DNA of 64,000 bases from Halotia branconii CENA392. Its GTDB lineage: Bacteria > Cyanobacteriota > Cyanobacteriia > Cyanobacteriales > Nostocaceae. Below, one piece after another: positions 46,829 through 55,816 of this stretch (positions are counted from its first letter, which is position 1; every line of letters starts with the position of its first letter). The notes under the pieces were generated by a model. It was not told the origin of the DNA and made no database searches. It worked only from the letters and a program-made list of their open reading frames with translations. The stretch is taken from assembly GCF_029953635.1 (NCBI RefSeq), contig NZ_CP124543.1, positions 3,451,455-3,515,454 on the forward strand, in the 5' to 3' direction. The translations under genes and the position numbers were made by a program.

Positions 46829-47356
46829 TTAATAAGCATCTTGCAGCTCGTAAAAATCAGGCGAGATATAATCCTTCCGCAAAGGCCAGCCTACCCAATC
46901 TTCCGGCATCAAAATCCGCTTTAAATTGGGGTGTCCTTCGTAGATAATGCCATACATGTCGTAAGACTCGCGCTCTTGCCAGTCAGCGGTCTTCCAAATC
47001 CAATACACTGAAGGCACTACAGGATTTTCTCTTGGCAAAAAGACTTTTATCCGTACTTCTTCAGGTTTATCAGCATTATCACCAACTTTAATCAAGTGAT
47101 ACACACTAACTAAATCTTGTCCTGGGCCAAGATCAATACCAGACTGAAACTGGAGATAATTAAAACCGTAAGCATAGAGGGCTGTAGCGGTGGGCAGCAA
47201 GAAATCTGGCTCCACTTTAATTATCTCTACGCCGTTCTTATCTGGTTCTAAAAACTCATGCTCAAAACCATTTTCTGTCAACCATTGGGAAACTTGGCCG
47301 GCTTTGACTAAAGAGTCTTCCTCTGCTGGTACTGGTTTAGATTCTTCTTCAGCCAC
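46829..47356 (-). CDS. ndhJ: NADH/plastoquinone oxidoreductase subunit J (30-kDa-like)
   Basis: NdhJ is a hydrophilic subunit of the NDH-1 complex in the peripheral arm near the quinone site. The 175 residues contain the complex I 30-kDa motif block [20 protein letters not shown] (ERExxDxxGxxFxGHPxLxR), then [16 protein letters not shown]. The start overlaps the end of ndhK by eight bases, so translation is coupled. The gene follows the canonical order ndhC-ndhK-ndhJ on the minus strand. Confidence 0.96.
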   Translation of the reverse strand: MAEEESKPVPAEEDSLVKAGQVSQWLTENGFEHEFLEPDKNGVEIIKVEPDFLLPTATALYAYGFNYLQFQSGIDLGPGQDLVSVYHLIKVGDNADKPEEVRIKVFLPRENPVVPSVYWIWKTADWQERESYDMYGIIYEGHPNLKRILMPEDWVGWPLRKDYISPDFYELQDAY

Positions 47357-48086
47357 GGTTTTGCTCCTCTTTTTGGGTTTTTGCTGTCAGCAGTGCAGGT
47401 GGTACAGGTAAACCAATTGCTTCTGTCAACTCCTTCGGTGGTACATTGCGAGTGTCTGAGCGCAAATACTTACCAGTTAAAATTTGCTCTGTTGGCTTCA
47501 GATTATGAGTTGTGCTGTAAAAACGGTGAGTTTGCTTGATTTGATCGCGTTCTTGCATTGAATCATTAGCTATCTTTTTCCGTAGCTTAATGATCGCATC
47601 GATAATTGCTTCTGGACGAGGAGGACAACCAGGCAAGTACACATCAACAGGAATCAATTTATCAACTCCCCGAACAGCAGTCGGAGAATCCACGCTGAAC
47701 ATTCCGCCAGTGATTGTACAAGCTCCCATCGCAATTACATATTTCGGTTCGGGCATTTGTTCATAAAGACGCACCAATTGGGGTGCCATCTTCATGGTAA
47801 TTGTCCCTGCGGTAATAATTAAATCGGCTTGACGGGGGCTAGAACGAGGAATTAACCCGAAACGGTCAAAGTCAAATCGAGAGCCAATTAAAGCTGCAAA
47901 CTCAATAAAACAGCAAGCTGTACCAAATAGTAACGGCCACAAACTCGAAAGCCGTGCCCAGTTGTAGAGGTCATCAACCGTAGTCAGAATCACATTTTCT
48001 GAAAGGTCTTGAGTGACTGTGGGACGCTCAATAGGATTGATGATTTGTTCTTTGTCCTGGGTTGTTAAATTAGGATTCAAGACCAT
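47349..48086 (-). CDS. ndhK: NDH-1 subunit K with iron-sulfur cluster N2
   Basis: NdhK binds the terminal 4Fe-4S cluster next to the quinone. The tandem cysteines are in [14 protein letters not shown], with further ligands in [12 protein letters not shown] and [13 protein letters not shown]. The 245-residue protein has a normal length, with a poorly conserved C-terminal extension ([10 protein letters not shown]). It overlaps ndhC by ten bases at its start and ndhJ by eight at its end. In cyanobacteria this unit is transcribed as a single ndhCKJ operon. Confidence 0.97.
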   Translation of the reverse strand: MVLNPNLTTQDKEQIINPIERPTVTQDLSENVILTTVDDLYNWARLSSLWPLLFGTACCFIEFAALIGSRFDFDRFGLIPRSSPRQADLIITAGTITMKMAPQLVRLYEQMPEPKYVIAMGACTITGGMFSVDSPTAVRGVDKLIPVDVYLPGCPPRPEAIIDAIIKLRKKIANDSMQERDQIKQTHRFYSTTHNLKPTEQILTGKYLRSDTRNVPPKELTEAIGLPVPPALLTAKTQKEEQNRG

Positions 48087-48439
48087 TCCAAAGCTCCTTT
48101 ACGCCATGCGTAAACTAAGGCGACTACAAGAATTGCAATAAAAACTAAGGCTTCAATGAATGCCAGTAATCCTAGACGGTGGAAAGCAACCGCCCAAGGA
48201 TACAAGAATACAGTCTCTACATCAAAGACCACAAAGACTAGCGCAAACATGTAGTAGCGGATGTTGAACTGAATCCAGGCTCCCCCAATTGGTTCCATAC
48301 CAGATTCGTAAGTGGTGCGCCGTTCTAGGCTGTTACCACTGGGTCGGAGGAGCTTGGATGCTGAAAGTGCCAAGGCAGGCACTAGGCTACAGATAATTAA
48401 GAAGCCTAGAAGGTATTCGTAACCGCTGAGGACAAACAC
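48077..48439 (-). CDS. ndhC: NDH-1 subunit 3 (NdhC)
   Basis: NdhC is the small three-helix membrane subunit of NDH-1. The 120 residues show helix 1 ([20 protein letters not shown]), the conserved loop [20 protein letters not shown], helix 2 ([20 protein letters not shown]) and helix 3 ([20 protein letters not shown]). It is the first gene of the ndhCKJ operon. The divergent rubA start lies 195 bases away, so this gap should hold two opposing promoters. Confidence 0.97.
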   Translation of the reverse strand: MFVLSGYEYLLGFLIICSLVPALALSASKLLRPSGNSLERRTTYESGMEPIGGAWIQFNIRYYMFALVFVVFDVETVFLYPWAVAFHRLGLLAFIEALVFIAILVVALVYAWRKGALEWS

Positions 48440-48634
48440 AATGAATATCTACCGCTTATGGTGTAAATAAGGCTGTTACTTTCTTTTACATTATATCTTT
48501 TTGGGTTTTCTGAAATCTGGGAAACAAAAGGACTTCAGGTATTTGATTCGTTTTGGCTAGTGATAGAAAAGTCTAACAATTATGTCATAATTTTTAACGT
48601 ATATTTAAGAATTACCTTCTGCGAGGCCTGAGCC
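48440..48634. promoter_or_regulatory. Divergent spacer between ndhC and rubA
   Basis: The 195-base gap contains both promoters of the divergent ndhCKJ and rubA units. A TTTTTAACGTATATTTAAGA stretch lies just before rubA. No operator motif is clear. Confidence 0.4.
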
Positions 48635-48970
48635 ATGAGCGAACAAGCTGTTGATACTTCGCTGTTAGACCGCTACGAGTGTCGCTCCTGCGGTTATGTT
48701 TATGAACCCGAAAAAGGTGACAATAGCAATGATATTGCTCCAGAGACACCTTTTGCAGAATTACCCATAAATTGGCGCTGTCCAGTTTGTGCTGCCAAGA
48801 AGACCGCTTTTGCCAACATCGGCCCTGCGGGTACAGCATCTGGTTTCAAAGAAAATCTCGGTTATGGATTGGGTGTTAATCAACTAACGCCAACGCAAAA
48901 AAATATCCTGATTTTTGGTGCTTTGGCTTTGGGTTTCTTGTTTTTTATCAGTCTCTACGGCTTACAATAA
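48635..48970 (+). CDS. rubA: Membrane-anchored rubredoxin RubA
   Basis: RubA is a rubredoxin with a C-terminal helix, needed for PSII assembly in cyanobacteria and plastids. The iron site is CRSCGYVYEPEKG and CPVCAAKK in a 111-residue protein; a glycine-rich linker leads to a terminal membrane helix (NILIFGALALGFLFFISLYG). The start GTG/ATG: ATG 48635 gives MSEQAVDTSLLDRY. It begins the classic rubA-ycf48-psbEFLJ cluster, and the 81-base gap to ycf48 fits co-transcription. Confidence 0.95.
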   Translation: MSEQAVDTSLLDRYECRSCGYVYEPEKGDNSNDIAPETPFAELPINWRCPVCAAKKTAFANIGPAGTASGFKENLGYGLGVNQLTPTQKNILIFGALALGFLFFISLYGLQ

Positions 48971-49051
48971 GACCCGTTATCTTTTTTACTCAATTTTTAG
49001 GGCGACTACTGCCCTTAAGGTCAAAAATTTAGAAAACCAATAAGAATACTG

Positions 49052-50080
49052 ATGCATTCAATAGGTCTTGTGAAAAGTTGGCAAAGAATATTTGCCTTGT
49101 TGATAATAGTCCTCATCTGTATAGGTTGTAGCCAAGTACCCTCTATTAGTTACAACCCCTGGAAAATAATTTCTGTGCCAACAGACGCTAAACTACTAGA
49201 CATTGCCTTTACTAATGATCCTCAACATGGTTTTTTAGTAGGTAGCAATGCCACTCTTTTAGAAACCAATGACGGTGGTAATACTTGGGAACCTTTAACA
49301 CTGGCACTAGATGATCCTAAGTCTCGCTTTGACTCAGTTAGTTTTGCTGATCAAGAAGGCTGGATTGTGGGAGAGCCTTCTTTACTTTTACATACCACCG
49401 ATGAAGGCCGTTCTTGGTCGCGTATTCCCTTAAGCGAAAAGCTACCAGGAAGTCCGATCGCCATCAAAGCACTAGGTAATAATACTGCTGAAATGGCTAC
49501 TAATGTGGGAGCAATATACAAAACCACAGACGGTGGTAAAAATTGGAAAGCCCAAGTAGAAGCAGCTGTCGGTGTTGTACGTAACATGGAACGTTCTGCT
49601 GATGGCAGATATGTTGCTGTTTCGGCTAAAGGTAGCTTTTACTCAACTTGGGAACCAGGACAAAATGCTTGGGTTCCCCATAACCGCAATAGTTCTCGCC
49701 GTGTAGAAAACATGGGCTTTTCTGAAAATGGACAGCTGTGGTTATTAGCGCGGGGAGGTCAAGTACAATTTAGTGACCCAAATCAATCTGACGAGTGGCA
49801 AGAAGCCCAAAGTCCTGAGTTGTCCACAAGCTGGGGTTTATTAGATTTGGCATATCGCACACCAGAAGAAATTTGGATAGGTGGCGGTAGCGGTAATTTA
49901 CTGCGGAGTGCTGATGGTGGCAAAACTTGGGAAAAAGACCGCGCAGTTGAAGATGTAGCTGCTAATTTGTATAAAATCGTCTTTTTTCAGCCAGAGCAGG
50001 GATTTATCATTGGCGATCGCGGTGTCTTACTGAAATATCTCCCGAAATTGGAACAAACCCCCTCTACAGAGTCAGCTTAA
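49052..50080 (+). CDS. ycf48: Ycf48 photosystem II assembly factor
   Basis: Ycf48 (HCF136) stabilises newly made D1 and the PSII reaction centre. The 342-residue protein is a lumenal seven-bladed propeller. It has an N-terminal signal and lipobox (LLIIVLICIGCSQ, Cys26 the likely lipid site). Blade motifs repeat as TNDGGNTWEPL, TTDEGRSWSRIPL, TTDGGKNWKAQ and SADGGKTWEKD (DGGxxW), with GDRGVLLKYLPK at the end. Length and position upstream of psbE are standard. It lies in the cluster with rubA and psbEFLJ. Confidence 0.97.
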   Translation: MHSIGLVKSWQRIFALLIIVLICIGCSQVPSISYNPWKIISVPTDAKLLDIAFTNDPQHGFLVGSNATLLETNDGGNTWEPLTLALDDPKSRFDSVSFADQEGWIVGEPSLLLHTTDEGRSWSRIPLSEKLPGSPIAIKALGNNTAEMATNVGAIYKTTDGGKNWKAQVEAAVGVVRNMERSADGRYVAVSAKGSFYSTWEPGQNAWVPHNRNSSRRVENMGFSENGQLWLLARGGQVQFSDPNQSDEWQEAQSPELSTSWGLLDLAYRTPEEIWIGGGSGNLLRSADGGKTWEKDRAVEDVAANLYKIVFFQPEQGFIIGDRGVLLKYLPKLEQTPSTESA

Positions 50081-50199
50081 GGGCATCTCAGCCATCAGTA
50101 TTTATCTCAATTTCTGAGAAGAACGTTGCAACTTGTAACTCTTTCTAAACTTTGTAGGATAATAGACTCAATAACGTCTTTGTGAAGGCAGGAATATAA

Positions 50200-50445
50200 A
50201 TGTCAGGTACTACTGGAGAACGTCCGTTTTCGGACATTATTACCAGCGTTCGTTACTGGGTAATTCACAGCATCACCATTCCAGCATTGTTCATTGCCGG
50301 TTGGTTATTCGTCAGCACCGGACTGGCTTATGATGTGTTTGGTACACCTCGTCCCGATCAGTATTACACGCAAGCACGGCAAGAAGTGCCGATTGTGAAG
50401 AACCGTTTTGAAGCTAAAAAACAAGTTGAACAATTTATTAAGTAG
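50200..50445 (+). CDS. psbE: Cytochrome b559 alpha subunit
   Basis: PsbE is one of the two heme-binding helices of PSII. The 81-residue protein has a single membrane helix with the heme ligand His23 in [14 protein letters not shown], followed by the conserved lumenal part [17 protein letters not shown]. It begins the psbE-psbF-psbL-psbJ unit. A GAAGGCAGGAATATAA leader lies before the ATG; the gap from ycf48 is about 120 bases. Confidence 0.98.
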   Translation: MSGTTGERPFSDIITSVRYWVIHSITIPALFIAGWLFVSTGLAYDVFGTPRPDQYYTQARQEVPIVKNRFEAKKQVEQFIK

Positions 50446-50454
50446 TTTGAGATC

Positions 50455-50592
50455 ATGACTAGCGGCAATAACATTAATCAACCAGTTACCTATCCAATTT
50501 TTACAGTTAGATGGCTGGCAGTTCACACTTTAGGTGTACCAACCGTCTTCTTTTTAGGCGCGATCGCCGCCATGCAGTTTATTCAACGCTAG
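50455..50592 (+). CDS. psbF: Cytochrome b559 beta subunit
   Basis: PsbF is the second heme helix partner. It encodes 45 residues, [20 protein letters not shown] then [20 protein letters not shown], ending QFIQR; His24 (LAVHTLG) would be the second axial heme ligand with PsbE His23. The start is nine bases after the psbE stop. At 45 codons it is too short for many gene callers but unmistakable. Confidence 0.98.
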   Translation: MTSGNNINQPVTYPIFTVRWLAVHTLGVPTVFFLGAIAAMQFIQR

Positions 50593-50605
50593 GAAGGAGC
50601 CAATC

Positions 50606-50725
50606 ATGGAAAGAACACCCAACCCTAATAATCAGCCGGTTGAATTAAATCGGACTTCCCTATATCTGGGACTACTACTGATTTTTGTCCTAGGGATTCT
50701 ATTCTCCAGTTACTTCTTTAACTAA
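50606..50725 (+). CDS. psbL: Photosystem II protein L
   Basis: PsbL is a 39-residue single-helix subunit near the plastoquinone site. It begins [20 protein letters not shown] and continues [29 protein letters not shown] lies just before the ATG (a strong ribosome site). It follows psbF by 13 bases and precedes psbJ by 69 bases. Confidence 0.98.
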   Translation: MERTPNPNNQPVELNRTSLYLGLLLIFVLGILFSSYFFN

Positions 50726-50794
50726 CTGGAACTATTGTTGTAAATCTGTGCTTATTTAATCTGTGTTGATTTGTTGTTAAGGGAGGAGAAAGCT

Positions 50795-50917
50795 GTGTCT
50801 GCTGGAAGCGGAAGAATTCCCCTGTGGGTCGTCGCTACGATCGCAGGATTAGGTGTAATTACAGTTGTAGGCATTTTCTTTTATGGAGCCTATGCCGGAA
50901 TTGGTTCTTCAATGTAA
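50795..50917 (+). CDS. psbJ: Photosystem II protein J
   Basis: PsbJ is a 40-residue one-helix subunit involved in plastoquinone exchange and PSII assembly. It starts with GTG at 50795, preceded by GGGAGGAGAAAGCT; the protein is [20 protein letters not shown] then [20 protein letters not shown]. It is the last gene of the psbEFLJ unit and is followed by a strong terminator. The GTG start is consistent with other cyanobacteria. Confidence 0.97.
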   Translation: MSAGSGRIPLWVVATIAGLGVITVVGIFFYGAYAGIGSSM

Positions 50918-50981
50918 GAATCACTTCGATTTAAGATCATTCAATCTGGACTTTCTAGCATTTGTTTAGAAATCGACATTA

Positions 50982-51016
50982 AAAAACCGCCTGTCTCTAT
51001 GAGATGGGCGGTTTTT
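50982..51016 (+). terminator. Terminator of the psbEFLJ operon
   Basis: AAAACCGCC and GGCGGTTTT form a stem with an inner TCTC/GAGA pair and a TAT loop, ending in a T5 run. It is placed 65 bases after the psbJ stop and before the convergent psaI gene, so it may serve both strands. Confidence 0.85.
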
Positions 51017-51062
51017 CAATAATTGATCAGTTGCACAGTCAAGTTGATAAAAAATAGCTCAA

Positions 51063-51173
51063 CTAGACCATATCATCCCTTTCAATGTATAAAAACAGAA
51101 ACGCGAATACCACAGCGGAGAAAACCCAACCAATGATGGGAACGAAAATAGAAGGCAAAAATGAAGCTGCCAT
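51063..51173 (-). CDS. psaI: Photosystem I subunit VIII (PsaI)
   Basis: The 36 residues MAASFLPSIFVPIIGWVFSA then VVFAFLFLYIERDDMV are PsaI, a one-helix subunit of PSI near PsaL, that supports trimer/tetramer organisation. FVPxIGWV and FLFLYIE are diagnostic. The gene lies alone on the minus strand, convergent with psbEFLJ, and is not next to psaL. It is too short for most ORF callers. I found it by translating the minus strand of the spacer. Confidence 0.92.
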   Translation of the reverse strand: MAASFLPSIFVPIIGWVFSAVVFAFLFLYIERDDMV

Positions 51174-51281
51174 AGTAAATAGTCCTGTTCAATCACATTA
51201 CAATTCAAAATGAGCTTACTGCAAATTCAGCGGCATTTCTGAAAATCTCAAGATTTTTAACACAGGTTCTGTAACAAGTGT

Positions 51282-53945
51282 TCAAATACCGAACAATTCA
51301 TCTAGTTGCAAATTTGGCAAGTCTGGAGGAATCACAGCCCGCACTACTGTAACTTTATGACTCTCTTGCTGGGTAGACACATTTAAAGCGATCGCCTCCA
51401 AGCGAATTTCTAAACAGCCAAAAGGAACATTTAATTGAGTAATTACTTCCAAACCTCCCCCAGAACTAGGTAACAAATCTTTAAGCAAATGGGGACCGTC
51501 CAACAACCAGCGAGTTTGACAATCTTCAACCCATAGCTTCACAACAACTTGAGGGCTAACATTAGGCAATTCTACGCGCACTCTGATCAATTTACCAGCA
51601 ATCAATTCACCGTCTGGTACATGTAATTGCGGAACTGGTAAAGGCTCACTGATTGCCTCAGCCTGATGTAAAGGAACAGATAAATCTGAAATTGGTTGCA
51701 CTTGATCTTCATCAGTCTGACTACTTAGCGCGTCTACTTCAATTTCGCTTGTATCATCTACAACAATTTCCTGTGCTAACCAAGCTGATGGAGCCTTGAT
51801 AGAATTGGCAGGTGGCGGTTGTGGCACTTGCAGCAGTGACGAGTCAGTTTCTTGTAAGTTACTTTCTACCTCCGCGTTTTCTGGCGTACTAATATCTTCT
51901 ATATTTTCTTGTGTACTGGTATCTTCTACTTCTGGCACAACCGTATTTGCCTCAGTCTCTATTTCAAGATCTAAATTCAATGGCAAGTCAACATCCGCAG
52001 CAGGAGTTTGAGCGCTTAACGCCAGATAATCATCTAGAATATCAGGATTATTTTCTGAGGATGGCAAATACATAGATTCAGGCAAAGAGTATCCTTGGCT
52101 CTGCATCCACTTTTTAATTAGGGGGGATGAATAGACTTCGGTATTTACTGGTGCGACTGCTTCTGTTTCAGGTTCATCTATATTAGTTGAGGCTAGTACT
52201 TCTGTTACAGAATCATCTTGGAGTTGGTCATCACTAGTCAATAATTCAGATGTATTTTCACCTTCAGCTAAGGTTTTATCTATATCATCTTGGAGTTGGT
52301 CATCACTAGTCAATAATTCAGATGTATTGTCATCCTCAGCTAATGTTGTGTCTATACAAGACAATAATTCAGATGTGTTTTTATCCTCGACTAAGTCTGG
52401 TGAGTCGTCAGCAGGCTGTAATGCCAATACATCTAACTCATCTGGTGTATTATGTTCCTCTGACTTGTCACTAGGCAAGTTTTTGAGCCGTTTCAAATAA
52501 GGAAAACTATTACTAAGCATCGAAATTCGATGATTTTTGATCACCAGTAGTTCTAAGTTAATTGGCGCTACAGGAGTGATTGGGCTAATGGGGGCTGTAG
52601 TGTCATCCTTGTTTAAAAGCTGCTCTGGAAATTCTGTATCTGTAAAATTTGTATCCGTAATACCTGCTTTAGTTTGGTTTTCAGGCAGTTTTGGTAGTTG
52701 TGGAGATCGAGAATCCGTTAATTTACTGAGTGTAGACCCTTGCAGATGAGCTGCTTGTGGAGTTGACGGTGGTAGAGTTTGCTTTGGCGATAACTCGATA
52801 GACTGAGACTGCTTTGTAGGTAGAGTTTTGACTAAGTTGAACAGTTTCAAATCGATGCTGATAGATGGTTCTGGCTTTTTGGCAGCGTCTAATATTAAGG
52901 GGTTCGAGTCGTCTGGCAAATCTGCTGGACGAGATTTTGCTGGGGCTGTAATTGCCAGCAATTCTGTCACATCAGCGGTAACGGTAAAAGATTGGCTGGC
53001 TAACAGTATGACTTCACCAAGCTCAGTGAGTACGCCATATAAACTCATATCTGCCAAAATTAGCTTAGATTCACAGTCAGCAGGAATATCAATTGAGGTG
53101 TTAATGGTGAAGGGTAGTGAATTGTTTGGTAAGGATTGCCGTACTTGGGTTAAAGTTTCTGTTTTTAGAGGCGATCGCAGTTCAATTCGTAGTTCCAATG
53201 CATGAAGATTTTCTGGGTATGGTGTATCATCTTGTAGCTCTACGTACCCGTTAATAATCAGTACTTGCCCCCAACTAGCAATATAGTTTTCTCGATCTAA
53301 GGTCAGCAAAAGTGGAGGCGGTGGTTGTATGTCTGGAAAATCTTCAACTTTTTCATCCTCTAGCAAAGATTCAGTCACAGGTAAGGCTAACTCTATTAAA
53401 TTTTGTAAAATTTGCTCTGCTGTTTCACCTTTGACCCAGACTGGGCTAACAGGCTGGTCAATAATAGCTTCTTCTGTTTTTTCTAGAGTATATACAACAA
53501 GGTCACTCTCAAAAGTAGCATCTTGATAATCGGACGAGTTTGCCTCTTGTGTACTCTCTTTGCTATCCAAATTTCCTTCTACCGTCTCATCTATTTCTGG
53601 AGATAAGACTTGTAAGTGAATGCTGTATTGCCAAGATTTACCCAAAAGAGCTGACATTAAATCACCAGAGCATTGCAATTCCCAACTTCCGGGCTTGAGA
53701 TGGGTGAAGGGAATTACCGCCATTAATCCTTCTGAGTTAGTACGCCGCGATCGCTTTTGAATCCTCCGTTTGGGAGGAACTTCTTGGGTTGAAGAATGAA
53801 TTACCCGAACTTCTACATCTGTATTAGGAAGGTTAGAACGAGCCAAAACTCTATACCGACCTGCCGATATTTCTATATTTGGCGATTCCAGGGTATGCCA
53901 AGAGCGATCGCCTTGTCTTTGAATCAGAAATTGCCAGTGTTCCAT
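51282..53945 (-). CDS. Large acidic hypothetical protein with internal repeats
   Basis: This 887-residue protein has folded ends and a long disordered middle. The N-terminal 120 residues (GRYRVLARSNLPNTDVEVRV, KPGSWELQCSGDL) and the last 110 (GKLIRVRVELPNVSPQVVVK, LEVITQLNVPFGCLEIRLEA) look like beta-sandwich/Ig-like domains. Between them are Ser/Glu/Asp/Pro-rich segments and a 24-residue tandem repeat (TSELLTSDDQLQDDIDKTLA) around residues 530-600. No signal peptide or membrane helix is visible, so it should be cytoplasmic. I do not recognise the family; it lies alone between psaI and a dehydrogenase. Confidence 0.8.
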   Translation of the reverse strand: MEHWQFLIQRQGDRSWHTLESPNIEISAGRYRVLARSNLPNTDVEVRVIHSSTQEVPPKRRIQKRSRRTNSEGLMAVIPFTHLKPGSWELQCSGDLMSALLGKSWQYSIHLQVLSPEIDETVEGNLDSKESTQEANSSDYQDATFESDLVVYTLEKTEEAIIDQPVSPVWVKGETAEQILQNLIELALPVTESLLEDEKVEDFPDIQPPPPLLLTLDRENYIASWGQVLIINGYVELQDDTPYPENLHALELRIELRSPLKTETLTQVRQSLPNNSLPFTINTSIDIPADCESKLILADMSLYGVLTELGEVILLASQSFTVTADVTELLAITAPAKSRPADLPDDSNPLILDAAKKPEPSISIDLKLFNLVKTLPTKQSQSIELSPKQTLPPSTPQAAHLQGSTLSKLTDSRSPQLPKLPENQTKAGITDTNFTDTEFPEQLLNKDDTTAPISPITPVAPINLELLVIKNHRISMLSNSFPYLKRLKNLPSDKSEEHNTPDELDVLALQPADDSPDLVEDKNTSELLSCIDTTLAEDDNTSELLTSDDQLQDDIDKTLAEGENTSELLTSDDQLQDDSVTEVLASTNIDEPETEAVAPVNTEVYSSPLIKKWMQSQGYSLPESMYLPSSENNPDILDDYLALSAQTPAADVDLPLNLDLEIETEANTVVPEVEDTSTQENIEDISTPENAEVESNLQETDSSLLQVPQPPPANSIKAPSAWLAQEIVVDDTSEIEVDALSSQTDEDQVQPISDLSVPLHQAEAISEPLPVPQLHVPDGELIAGKLIRVRVELPNVSPQVVVKLWVEDCQTRWLLDGPHLLKDLLPSSGGGLEVITQLNVPFGCLEIRLEAIALNVSTQQESHKVTVVRAVIPPDLPNLQLDELFGI
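52213..52362. repeat. 72-bp tandem duplication inside the acidic protein
   Basis: The block beginning TCATCTTGGAGTTGGTCATC at 52213 repeats at 52285 with few changes, a period of 72 bases (24 codons). A degenerate third copy follows near 52356. Confidence 0.75.
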
Positions 53946-54249
53946 TATAAGTGATGCCCAGACCGAAGAGCCGCTGAGTAATATTGTGTATTACCTTGCT
54001 TGCAAGTTTACCTCAGCAATTTATAATTGCATCCCCAATGTTACTATTTGCTTTCCAGCCCGGCAAGATTATGGAACGCTTGTATCCAACTATATAACCC
54101 AGCAAAGTTGCTGTGACATATAGTAATCCGGTTTGATTACTGAATTTATTTGTGTAGGTAGGGAACAGGAAACAGGAAACAGGGAACAGTTAAGAAGGGA
54201 TAGATATGTACTGAATCGTGTTCAAAAATCAAATAGGAGTCCTATAGTA
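53946..54249. other. Spacer with dispersed repeat fragments
   Basis: About 300 bases hold the promoter of the acidic gene at one side. ACCCAGCAAAGTTGCTGTGAC (about 54096) is an inverted part of the element at 34085-34203 (quoted in two parts there), and GGGAACAGGAAACAGG repeats follow at about 54160. No gene is seen. Confidence 0.5.
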
Positions 54250-55287
54250 CTAGTTCCTTACAAAAACAGCTTGTCCGCCTTGATTAAGAGATGTTGTTAA
54301 AGCTGAGAGAATTTGTACTAATTCTGTGCCTACCCAACCAGATGAAACTACTGGGGGAGTATTCTTAATAATACAAGTCACAAAGCGATCGCAAACCCGC
54401 TGCAAGGGTTCACCTGTTTCTAATTCCAATACTTCTCGTCTTTGATTGACAGGCAAAAATTGATTTTCCTGAGATTCAAACTCACCATGTAGCAAAGTCA
54501 AAGGCGATGATGGTAACATTTCATCAAAAATTAAGCTACCAAGGCTACCCACAACCGCAAGTCGTCGTTGTTTATCAGGATTGAGCCAACAAAGATGAAT
54601 ATGTGCTTGAAAGCCATTTGGGTATGTTAGTGTTACCCATACTAAGTCTGCCAAGCCTAAGGGAAAATTGCTAAGTTCCTTACTTTTGTTTTCTTGTAAC
54701 CAAACTTGACTATTTGCCTGTACTTTCACTGGCATTTGATTCAGCCAGTTGTTAAAAATAGCTATATCATGAATTGCTAAGTCCCAGAGGGCATCGACAT
54801 CTTGTCGGACTGGCCCTAGATGAGTGCGGGTAGCATAACCATAACGTAAATTGCCTAACTTACCTGCCTGAATTACAGCTTGCCCTTTTTCAACCGCTGG
54901 GTGAAACAAATAAGTGTGGTCAACCATGAGTATTAAATGCTGTTGCTGCGCTAATTGGCAAAGTTCTAGACATTCTTCTGGGTCTAGAGTTAAGGGCTTT
55001 TCTGCCAAAACATGGTAGCCCTGTTTTAAAGCATCCTTAACTAAAGCATAATGGGTTGTGGCAGGAGTTGCGATCGCTACTGCTGACAGTTCTGGCACTT
55101 GTTGTAAAGAGTGCCATTCTGTCGTTAATAACACACTTTCATCTAAATTAAACTGTCGCTTAACTGCGCTCAGTTTTTCTGGATGTGGATCTACTACTGC
55201 CACTACACTTACTTGGGAATGTGCTAAAAAGTTCCGCAGTAAATGCACTCCCCAACGCCCAACCCCGATAACTGCAATTTTAATCAT
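54250..55287 (-). CDS. Gfo/Idh/MocA family oxidoreductase
   Basis: This 345-residue NAD(P)-dependent oxidoreductase starts IKIAVIGVGRWGVHLLRNFL, a Rossmann GxGxxG. It continues with HVLAEKPLTL (the conserved EKP Lys), LGNLRYGYATRTHLGPVRQD and ALWDLAIHDIAIFN (His-Asp-x-x-x-x catalytic block). It resembles sugar-processing dehydrogenases of the WlbA/MocA kind, and differs from bvdR in this window, which shares the fold only. No polysaccharide genes are close, so the substrate is unknown. Confidence 0.9.
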   Translation of the reverse strand: MIKIAVIGVGRWGVHLLRNFLAHSQVSVVAVVDPHPEKLSAVKRQFNLDESVLLTTEWHSLQQVPELSAVAIATPATTHYALVKDALKQGYHVLAEKPLTLDPEECLELCQLAQQQHLILMVDHTYLFHPAVEKGQAVIQAGKLGNLRYGYATRTHLGPVRQDVDALWDLAIHDIAIFNNWLNQMPVKVQANSQVWLQENKSKELSNFPLGLADLVWVTLTYPNGFQAHIHLCWLNPDKQRRLAVVGSLGSLIFDEMLPSSPLTLLHGEFESQENQFLPVNQRREVLELETGEPLQRVCDRFVTCIIKNTPPVVSSGWVGTELVQILSALTTSLNQGGQAVFVRN

Positions 55288-55299
55288 TTGTCAATAGTT

Positions 55300-55375
55300 A
55301 GTTGTTAGTGTTCAGTTGTCAGTTGTTAGTGGTCAGTGGTCAGTGGTTAATTGTCAGTTGTCAGTCTTTTCTTTC
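55300..55375. repeat. 7-bp tandem repeats (CAGTTGT / CAGTGGT)
   Basis: At least ten units of CAGTTGT, TTAGTTG and CAGTGGT types run in tandem between the oxidoreductase and the four-helix pseudogene. The last units overlap the 3' codons of that pseudogene (TDN-stop). A shorter set lies at 55743-55780. Confidence 0.8.
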
Positions 55376-55737
55376 TGAATATTGCCGATGGATTTTAGGT
55401 AAGCGTTTAACTTTAGTGAAAGTTCATCAACGATTGGTTTGAGTTTACTTACTTGCTCTTGTGTCAGCAAGTTGCGAGTATAAGCTCTTCGCAACCAATA
55501 TCTTGTTTCGTTTAAAGAGCCTCTAGCAATCCTGACAAAGCGTCGGTTATCTTAATAGTTATAACGACCACTGCCCTCTGCGATATTTGCACCAATGCTA
55601 TCAACAGAACGAACAATTTGTTTACCAACTGTATCTTTAGCAAATTGTTCCCATCTGCCAACAATGTTCCAAATCTCATCAGCAAGACTTTCAGCGAGTT
55701 GGTAAACCCGCAAATTTTCAAAATCAGACTTTACCAT
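55354..55737 (-). pseudogene. Four-helix-bundle (S23/IVS-type) protein with one nonsense codon
   Basis: Starting at ATG 55737 (MVKSDFENLRVYQLAESLAD) the frame encodes GKQIVRSVDSIGANIAEGSG and RYNY, then hits TAA (about 55552-55554), and continues in the same frame as DNRRFVRIARGSLNETRYWL, RRAYTRNLLTQEQVSK. These are the family hallmarks. The normal reading is GRYNYQDNRRF, so the TAA most likely replaces a CAA glutamine (a single C-to-T change). Everything else is intact, making this a recent pseudogene or an expressed allele with suppressed stop. The overlap with 7-bp repeats at both ends is notable. Confidence 0.8.
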
Positions 55738-55816
55738 CTCCCACCACTGACAACTGACCACTGACCACTGACTACTGACATAAACCGATTATCAGTTTAT
55801 TAACTATCTTTTGAAC

